A stretch of DNA of 64,000 nt. It comes from Terebella lapidaria. Taxonomy: Eukaryota > Annelida > Polychaeta > Terebellida > Terebellidae. The stretch lies in NCBI GenBank assembly GCA_949152475.1, contig OX424560.1, positions 43,106,719 through 43,170,718 on the forward strand. The letters are read 5' to 3'. Of this stretch, positions 56,311 through 64,000 are shown piece after piece (position 1 is the first letter of the stretch; every line of letters starts with the position of its first letter). The notes beneath the pieces were generated by a model. That model was not told where the DNA came from and ran no database searches. It saw nothing but the letters and a program-made list of their open reading frames with translations. The position numbers and the translations under genes are program-made.

Positions 56311-57142
56311 TTTTGGTGTTACTCTAGCTATATAATATCAATTTAAAGTGATAACCGCGTCTCATTGAGATGGAAAGCAAATAAAAACATATTGTTATTT
56401 GAATTTATTCATACACTTATGCATTACGCATTAGTCACCAACATGCTTGGGATACTTTTCACAAGCAGAGAACAATAATGTAGAATATCTTCATTGGCTA
56501 TCTTAACACATGAATATGATGGAACATGGTACTATGATATTGGTACTGCTATATTGGATGAATTGACATATTAGTTGATGATGTCTTCACCATTGCCCTG
56601 CATTCTCTTGCAGTACAACAACGTTGTCTTGAGCTGTCCGACATCAATTGCATTACAACTGTTCAGCCCCAGGAGAGTGGCAACCCGTACACGAAGGTGT
56701 GTCTAGATCAATGAATGAGACTAGATCAATAAATGAGACTATTGTGGCAAAAGTAATGTAGAATTTTCCAGAACTGAGATAGAGGATGTTGAGTGGTATG
56801 ATGTCGGACAGCTCAAGACAACGTTGTTGTACTGCAAGAGAATGCAGGGCAATGGTGAAGACATCATCAGTTAATAATAGGTCAATTCAGCCAATATAGC
56901 AGTACCAATATCATAGTACCATGTTCCATCATGTTCATGTGTTAAGATAGCCAATGAAGATATTCTACATTATTGTTCTCTGTTTGTGATATAAAAAGTA
57001 TCCCAAGCATGTTGGTGACTAATGCGTAATGCATAAGTGTATGAATAAATTCAAATAACAATATGTTTTTATTTGCTTTCCATCTCAATGAGATGCTGTT
57101 ATCATTTTAAATTGATATTATATAGCTAGAATAACACCAAAA
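56311..57142. mobile_element. 832-bp foldback element, arms about 340 bp
   Basis: Left arm 56,311-56,646 and right arm 56,799-57,142 are inverted copies with only scattered differences. The loop is 152 bp. Ends read TTTTGGTGTTA and TAACACCAAAA-like. No clear target duplication and no coding sequence. Transcripts would form a long hairpin. Confidence 0.9.
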
Positions 57143-59042
57143 TTAGCCCAAGGGCTAAGAAAGGTTACCGGACAATATACATTTTAGATATTAGCCTTTT
57201 GTCCAGTGACCTTGAAAATAAAGTCACTGATAAATTCAAGGCCATGAAATTTTCAACAAATATATCAATTCTAGTATGTCCACAATAAATTCCTAAGCTG
57301 TAAAGACGATAATAAGTGAGACATTAGCCATTCTGTGATGTGACCTTGAAAATGAGGTCAAAGGTCAAATTCAAGGTCATGACAATAATCTGCATATATC
57401 ATTTCCTATATGTTCATAATTGATTCCTAAGCTGTAAAGTCGATAATAAGCGAGATATTAGCTATTTCGTGGTCTGACCTTGAAACTGAGGTCAGAGGTC
57501 AAATTCAAGGTGACGAGAATATTCAGCATATATCATTTCCTATATGTCCACAATTGATTTCTAGTGTGTAATCTCAATATTGAGTGAGATATTAGGCTTA
57601 ATGTGTCCCATTATAAAGCATAGGAGAGTTTAACATGGAAAAGTCTCATTTGGGCCGAGTTTGGGCCAAAATGGCCCACTTCCAGCGATTCAAGCGCAAC
57701 GAAACTTATACACATCACAGGAGTACATATGAGGAGTGTTATTTATTAAAAAGAAACTTGAAAATGAGGCCAAAGGTCAAATTCAAAGTCACAAAAATAT
57801 TATGGATATATCATTTCCTATATGTCCACGATTGATTCCTAGGCTGTAAAATCGATAATAAGCGAGATATTAGCCATTTTGTGCTATGACCTTGAAAATA
57901 AGGTGAAAGGTCAAATTTAAGGTCATCAGAATATTCAGCGTATATCCTTTCCTATATGTCCACATTTGATTCCAAAGCTGTAAAGTCGATAATAAGCGAG
58001 ATATTAACCATTTTGTCCCGTGACCTTGAAAATGAGGTCAAAGGTCAAATTCAAGGTCACGTGAATATTCAGCATATATCATTTCCTACATGTCCACAAT
58101 TGATCCCTAAGCTATAAAATCGATAATAAGTGAGATATTAGCCATTTTGTCCTGTGACCTTGAAAATGAGGTCAAAGGTCAAATTCAAGGTTATGACAAT
58201 AATCTGCATATATCATTTCCTATGTTCATAATTGATTCCTAAGCTGTAAAGTCTATGAGAAGTGAGATATTAGCCATTTTGTCCTGTGACCTTGAAAATG
58301 AGGTCGAAGGTCAAATTCAAGGTCATTAGAATATTCGGTATATATCATTTCCTATATGTCCACAATTGATTTCTAAGCTGTAAATTCGATAATAAGCGAG
58401 ATATTAGCCATTTTGTTCTTTGACCTTGAAACTGAGGTCAGAGGTCAAATTCAAGGTTACGAGAATATTCAGCATATAACATTTCCTATATGTCCACAAT
58501 TGATTCCTAGTCTCTAATCTCAATATTAAGTGAGATATAAGGCATAATGTGTCCCATTATAAAGCATAGGAAAATTTAACATGGGAAAGTCCCATTTGGG
58601 CCAAGTTTGGCCCAAAATGGCCCACTTCGAGCGATTCAAGCGCAACGAAACTTATACACATCACAGAAGTACATATGAGGAGTGTTGTGTATCAAAAAGA
58701 AAAAAAGTTACTGAACAGTTTTTGAGAAAATGGCCGCCAAAGTCCAAAATCAGGCATTTTTCATCGAAAACGGCCGCCATTTTGAAAATTAGCCCAAGGA
58801 CTAAGAAAGGTTACCGGACAATATACATTTTAGATATTAGCCTTTTGTCCAGTGACCTTGAAAATAAAGTCACTGATAAATTCAAGGTCATGAAATTTTC
58901 AACAAATATATCACTTCTAGTATGTCCACAATAAATTCCTAAGCTGTAAAGTCGATAATAAGTGAGACATTAGCCATTCTGTGATGTGACCTTGAAAATG
59001 AGGTCAAAGTTCAAGTTCAAGGTCATGAAAATATTCAGTATA
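57143..59042. repeat. Tandem array E, 134-bp units, first copy, with interspersed module
   Basis: TGACCTTGAAAATGAGGTCA is the recurring core, spaced about 134 bp, roughly ten units. The array is interrupted near 57,590-57,760 and 58,545-58,785 by a module with AAAGTCCCATTTGGGCC and AAAATGGCCGCC. The border TTAGCCCAAG-CTAAGAAAGG at 57,143 recurs at 58,786, giving a higher-order period of 1,643 bp. Confidence 0.9.
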
Positions 59043-59709
59043 CAGGAGAACTCCAGCCTGCGGTCACTCCAGAAATGTGGTCAACCCATGCATTGTGGTC
59101 AGATGCATTGGTCCCGAACGCCAGCATAGGCATTTACATGTTAAGGTTACGCCTATAATGTGGCCACTCCCCTTATCCACAATGCGGTCAGTGTATCTGG
59201 TCACAAAAGCCCATAAAATCACACAATACGGCCACCAAGCAGCCAACGTCCCCAAAAACTCACTGATGCGGTCAATTGAACATTAGCCTCAAGCGGCCAG
59301 CCGTCTGCAAGTCTTCATTCACCGATGCGGTCAGCTGAACATTTACATTAGCCAAGAGCAGCAAGCCGACCGGCTGTCTGCGTGTCACTTCTTCACACCT
59401 TTCTTCTCTTGGCTTACCCAAACGTTGATAAACACACCTCGTACTCGCATCATGTTGATCATGATTTGGCTAAACGCCGCCAAACAACAATCACATCTTT
59501 CTTCAAAAAGTGACATTCAGTTGTTCTAAATATTCTGTTAGTAAACTGTATTGACATTTTAGTATTTGTGCTTCAAATATTACATTTATGATATAACTTG
59601 GTTCAATAAAATGCTATTCACATATAAACTACATGTACATGTTTTATTTAACTCATACACATGTACAAATTGTATAATATATGTTGATTTTCGCTTGAGT
59701 TAACATCAG

Positions 59710-60950
59710 ATAAACACTAGACGTCAAGGCCTAAAGATGCCTTGGAGGCATTTCGGTGTGATGAATAATTTATAATACTAGATATCGACAAAATGAAAAA
59801 TGTCGACAAATTTCGGGTCAAGGTCAAAGTTCATCCATAATACCCGCTAGACATGTTTGTCTAGGGCGACGAGTCCGAAAATACCATCCGTTTCGCTCTA
59901 CGACGCACCGTTTCCGAGATATCGACGAAAACAAAAACTGCCGACTCGGCAAAAAAATTTCGGGTCAAGGTCAAAGTTAATCCATAATACCCCTTAGACA
60001 TGTTTGTCTAGGGCGACGAGTCCGAAAGTAACGTCCGTTTCGCTCTACGACGCACCGTTTCCGAGATATCGACGAAAACGAAAAATGCCGACTCGGCAAA
60101 AAAATTTCGGGTCAAGGTCAAAGTTCATCCATAATACCCCTTAGACATGTTTGTCTAGTGCGACGAGTCCGAAAATAACGTCCGTTTCGCTCTACGACGC
60201 ACCGTTTCCGAGATAACGACGAAAACGAAAAATGCCGACTCGGCAAAAAAAATTTCGGGTCAAGGTCAAAGTTCATCAATAATACCCCTTAGACATGTTT
60301 GTCTAGTGCGACGAGTCCGAAAATAACGTCCGTTTCGCTCTACGACGCACCGTTTCCGAGATATCGACGAAAACGAAAAATGCCGACTCGGCAAAAAAAT
60401 TTCGGGTCAAGGTCAAAGTTCATCCATAATACCCCTTAGACATGTTTGTCTAGTGCGACGAGTCCGAAAATAACGTCCGTTTCGCTCTACGACGCACCGT
60501 TTCCGAGATATCGACGAAAACGAAAAATGCCGACTCGGCAAAAAAATTTCGGGTCAAGGTCAAAGTTCATCCATAATACCCCTTAGACATGTTTGTCTAG
60601 TGCGACGAGTCCGAAAATAACTTCCGTTTCGCTCTACGACGCACCGTTTCCGAGATATCGACGAAAACGAAAAATGCCGACTCGGCAAAAAAATTTCGGG
60701 TCAAGGTCAAAGTTCATCCATAATACCCCTTAGACATGTTTGTCTAGTGCGACGAGTCCGAAAATAACGTCCGTTTCGCTCTACGACGCACCGTTTCCGA
60801 GATATCGACGAAAACGAAAAATGCCGACTCGGCAAAAAAAATTCGGGTCAAGGTCAAAGTTCATCCATAATACCCCTTAGACATGTTTGTCTAGAGCGAC
60901 GAGTCCGAAAATAACGTCCGTTTCGCTCTACGACGCACCGTTTCCGAGAT
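59710..60950. repeat. Tandem array D, second copy, about eight 147-bp units
   Basis: ATGCCGACTCGGC starts at 60,085, 60,232, 60,380 and 60,527, period 147-148. Units in the middle are almost identical, unlike those at 53.9 kb, which points to recent homogenisation. Confidence 0.93.
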
Positions 60951-61606
60951 ATGCAGGATGAATCAAGGATGAGTCAGCAAAAAATTATTTCGACCTCTAG
61001 GTCAAAGGTCGTTTGAGGTATCGATCCCAAAATCAATAGGGTTCTTCCCTGGTGATATATAAACCTCCGTGCAAAATTCTGCAACTATTGCCTGAATATT
61101 TTTTGAGTTATCGTCCGGAAACCAAGTTCCTCGATTTCATCCTCACGGACCTCACGGACCTCGGAGCCGGATCAAAAAAAAAAAGTACACCCTAGAGATG
61201 TTTGTCTAGGGCGACGAGTCCGAAAATAACGTCCGTTTCGCTCTACGACGCACGGTTTCCGAGATATGCAGGAAGCCTCAAGGATGAATCAGCAAAAAAT
61301 TATTTTGTCCTCTAGGTCAAAGGTCGTTTGACGGATCGATCCCAAAATCAATAGGGTTCTTCCCTGGTGGCATATGAACCTCCATGCAGAGTTCTGCAAC
61401 TATTGCATAAATATTTTTCCAGTTATCGTCCGGAAACCAAGTCTTAAAATTAGCCTTGATTTCATCCTCACGGACCTCACGGACCTCCGATCCGGCTCAA
61501 AAAGAGTAGGGTTCTTCCTCATATCATTTCTGACTTGCGGTGAAAATTTGACAAGGATCCGTCAAGGCAATCTAAAGTTATCGTCCGGAAACCAAAAGTG
61601 GCGGAA
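60951..61606. repeat. Array D tail module, second copy
   Basis: Matches 54,640-55,140, including the two CCCAAAATCAATAGGGTTCT phrases and TCATCCTCACGGACCTC. Confidence 0.85.
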
Positions 61607-61610
61607 GAAG

Positions 61611-61644
<34 letters not shown>

Positions 61645-61682
61645 CTGCTAAAACCATAAAGGCATTTCTGCCGAAATGCCTT
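61607..61682 (+). other. A-run and terminal hairpin AAGGCATTTC-TGCC-GAAATGCCTT
   Basis: About 33 A residues, then a perfect 10-bp hairpin at 61,659-61,682. A related motif GCCTTGGAGGCATTTC lies at 59,746, on the other side of the array. It is the probable right end of the array D element. Confidence 0.65.
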
Positions 61683-61844
61683 AAATATGGCCGGTGCAAA
61701 ATATGGCTTGAGTCCTGTAATGTGGCCACTCCTATAATGTGGCCAAAATCACTGGTACGATGGGTGACCACATTACTGGAGTTCTACTGTATATCATTCC
61801 TCTATATTCGCAATTGATTCCTATGCTGTAAATGTAAGTATCAA

Positions 61845-61985
61845 TCTATTACCACCAATACAATCAGATTTTGATGATGCCAATAAGAAACGTAAAATAC
61901 TACATTTTGCAATAGAAACAAACAAAGCCCGACCAAATAGTTTATCCAAAGACACACTGGCGTCTTCAGGGGCAGACAATGTGTT
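61845..61985 (+). pseudogene. Exon-like fragment, copy with QSDFDDANKKRKI
   Basis: Reads QSDFDDANKKRKI, HFAIETNKARPNSLSKDTLA, then SSGADNVLNVVVSTVHNVHQ. It is preceded by ACAATCAG, a possible acceptor. It is repeated at 62,225-62,355 and related to minus-strand fragments at 6.4 and 10.4 kb. The protein is not recognised. Confidence 0.45.
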
Positions 61986-62224
61986 AAATGTAGTTGTTTC
62001 TACTGTACACAATGTACACCAGATGGAATTAGTATACAACTGCCCAACAACCTATGAAAATAATTTAGAAATCCGAATCTAACCCCATGGAATAGATACA
62101 TGACAAGTACAAAAGTACCCAATCACAAGCCCGAAGGCTACTGAGTTGATGGTATCCTCGGGGACAGATTTAACGTCCGCCAGTAGTGACACCGACTCAG
62201 TGGTACAAATGTAAGTATCAATCT

Positions 62225-62355
62225 ATTACCACCAATACAATCAAATTTTGATGATGCCAATAAGAAAGGTAAAATACAACATTTTGCAATAAAAACAAAG
62301 CCCGCCCAAATAGTTTATCCAAAGACACACTGGCGTCATCAGGGGCAGATGTAAA
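62225..62355 (+). pseudogene. Exon-like fragment, second copy
   Basis: Direct repeat of the fragment at 61,845, with the same upstream GTAAGTATCAATCTATTACC (62,211). It is frame-shifted after KTK relative to the first copy. About 380 bp separate the two. Confidence 0.45.
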
Positions 62356-62359
62356 GATG

Positions 62360-63615
62360 ATAATAAGCGACATATTAGCCATTTTGTTCTCTGACCTTGA
62401 AAATGAGATCAAAGATCAAATTCTAGAACACCAAAATATTCAGCATACATCATTTCCTATATGTTCACTATGGACCTCTAAGCTGTAAATTTGATAATAA
62501 GCGAGATATAAGCCATTTTGTATTCTGACCTTGAAAATAAAATGACTAACCTTGAAATTTAGGGCAAGGGTCAAATTCAAGGTCACTAGAATATTCAGCA
62601 TATATCATTTCCTATATGTTCACAATTGATTCCTAAGCTGCAAAGTCGCTAATAAGCAAGATATTGGCCATTTTGTCCTGTGACCTTGAAAATGAGGTCA
62701 AAGGTCAAATTCAAGGTCACGAGAATATTCAGCATATATCATTTCCTATATGTTCACAATTGATTCCTAAGCCATAAAGTCGATAATAAGCGAGATATTA
62801 GCAATTTTGTCCTGTGACCTTGGAAATGAGGTCAAAGGTCAAATTCAAGGTCACGAGAATATTCAGCATATATCATTTCCTATATGTTCACAATTGACTC
62901 CTAAGCCGTAAAGTCGATAATAAGCGAGATATTAGCAATTTTGTGCTATGACCTTGAAAATAAGGTCAAAGGTCAAATTTGAGGTCATCAGAATATTCAG
63001 CGTATATCCTTTCCTGTATGTCCATATTTGATTCCTAAGCTGTAAAGTCGATAATAAGCGAGATATTAGCCATTTTGTCCCGTGACCTTGAAAATGAGGT
63101 CAAAGGTCAAATTCAAGGTCACGTGAATATTCAGCATATATCATTTCCTACATGTCAACAATTGATCACTAAGCTGTAAAATCGATAATAAGTGAGATAT
63201 TAGCCATTTTGTCCCATGACCTTGAAAATGAGGTCGAAGGTCAAATTCAAGGTCATGACAATAATCTGCATATATCATTTCCTATATGTTCATAATTGAT
63301 TCCTAAGCTGTAAAGTCGATAAGAAGTGAGATATTAGCCATTTTGTCCTGTGACCTTGAAAATGAGGTCAAAGGTCAAATTCAAGGTCATCAGAATATTC
63401 GGTATATATCATTTCTTATATGTCCACAATTGATTTCTAAGCTGTAGAGTCGATAATAAGCGAGATATTAGCCATTTTGTTCTTTGACCTTGAAACTGAG
63501 GTCAGAGGTCAAACTCAAGGTCACGAGAATATTCAGCATATATCATTTCCTATATGTCCGCAATTGATTCCTAGTCTCTAATCTCAATATTAAGTGAGAT
63601 ATAAGGCATAATGTG
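62360..63615. repeat. Tandem array E, second copy, about nine 134-bp units
   Basis: GACCTTGAAAATGAGG-type cores start at 62,682, 62,816, 62,950, 63,084, 63,218, 63,352 and 63,486, exactly 134 bp apart. Each unit has TGACCT-N8-AGGTCA, an everted pair of half-sites. Confidence 0.94.
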
Positions 63616-64000
63616 TCCCATTATAAAGCATAGGAAAATTTAACATGGGAAAGTCCCATTTGGGCCAAGTTTGGCCCAAAATGGCCCACTTCGAGCGATT
63701 CAAGTGCAACGAAACTTATACACATCACAGGAGTACATATGAGGAGTGTTGTGTATCAAAAAGAAAAAAAGTTACTGAACAGTTTTTGAGAAAATGGCCG
63801 CCAAAGTCCAAAATCAGGCATTTTTCGTCGAAAACGGCCGCCATTTTGAAACAAATGCGAAAATCGAAAAACAAAAAAAAACCTTTCCTTGAAATATTTT
63901 TAGGTATTTTTGTGCAAAATTTCAGAAAGATTCGATCATATACTTTAAAGATAAAAATGTGAACGGACGACGGACGGACGGACGGACGGACGGACGACGG
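63616..64000 (+). repeat. Array E 3' module and GACG microsatellite at window end
   Basis: The module with AAAGTCCCATTTGGGCC and AAAATGGCCGCC matches 58,560-58,790. The window ends in a GACGGACG run (63,963-64,000), so the element's right end is cut off. Confidence 0.85.

Larger units (their letters stand above)
59043..61789. mobile_element. pogo/Tigger-like TIR ends around nested array D
   Basis: The left end is CAGGAGAACTCCAG and the right end (reversed) CAGTAGAACTCCAG, both followed by ATGTGGTCA/GTGGCCA phrases. TATA is duplicated at 59,039-59,042 and 61,790-61,793, and the interrupted array E unit resumes beyond it. TIR wording and TA-type duplication fit pogo/Tigger elements. No transposase is present. 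Most of the interior is a second element (array D). Confidence 0.75.

Overview
This 64 kb window is a repeat-dominated stretch of an animal nuclear genome. The signs are introns with canonical splice sites, a conserved ribosomal protein gene, vertebrate/invertebrate-type LINE and DIRS retroelements, a Helitron of the Helentron class, and very abundant TCAAGGTCA-rich tandem arrays ending in GACG or TTTG microsatellites. That mix is familiar from marine invertebrates such as bivalves and lancelets. I cannot name the species. Only one ordinary host gene can be reconstructed: RPL37A (eL43) on the minus strand, 44,179-44,787. Its ATG exon was not found.

Layout. 1-12.9 kb: hairpin-capped modules with tandem arrays (array A about 325 bp, array B about 328 bp), tRNA-like sequences in both orientations, and a nearly perfect 3,993-bp tandem duplication (2,901-6,893 and 6,894-10,886). 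13.5-23.1 kb: an apparently intact Helentron with one 2,175-residue minus-strand reading frame carrying zinc-finger-like, OTU protease, HUH Rep, PIF1-type helicase and AP-endonuclease-like parts. Twin 64-nt hairpins with compensating stem changes lie upstream of it. 23.1-29.1 kb: mostly unassigned DNA with weak exon-like signals, plus two copies of a small TIR element. 29.2-35.6 kb: a third near-identical copy of the opening repeats, diverged arrays (B and C), and a 2.1 kb TIR element with a 5-bp target duplication. 36.0-37.0 kb: a decayed PIF1-like helicase. 37.6 kb: a small element with a 9-bp target duplication. 37.9-43.8 kb: a huge 36-bp minisatellite. 44.2-44.8 kb: RPL37A. 45.4-46.5 kb: a palindromic element and a 19-bp minisatellite. 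46.5-53.7 kb: a LINE relic split by a 6.4 kb DIRS-type tyrosine-recombinase retrotransposon. 53.9-64 kb: 147-bp and 134-bp tandem arrays (D and E), an 832-bp near-perfect inverted repeat, a pogo/Tigger-like pair of ends around a nested tandem-repeat element, and a duplicated exon-like fragment that also occurs near 6.4 and 10.4 kb.

The most interesting theme is that several different tandem-repeat families share one architecture: a 5' hairpin, a TTTG-type microsatellite, a core tandem array, a GACG-type microsatellite or A-run, and a 3' hairpin. The hairpin stems differ between copies but keep pairing. This fits non-autonomous Helentron-like elements (HINE, or the bivalve 'pearl' type) possibly served by the Helentron in the same window. 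The link is inference: no shared terminal sequence between them was proven here.
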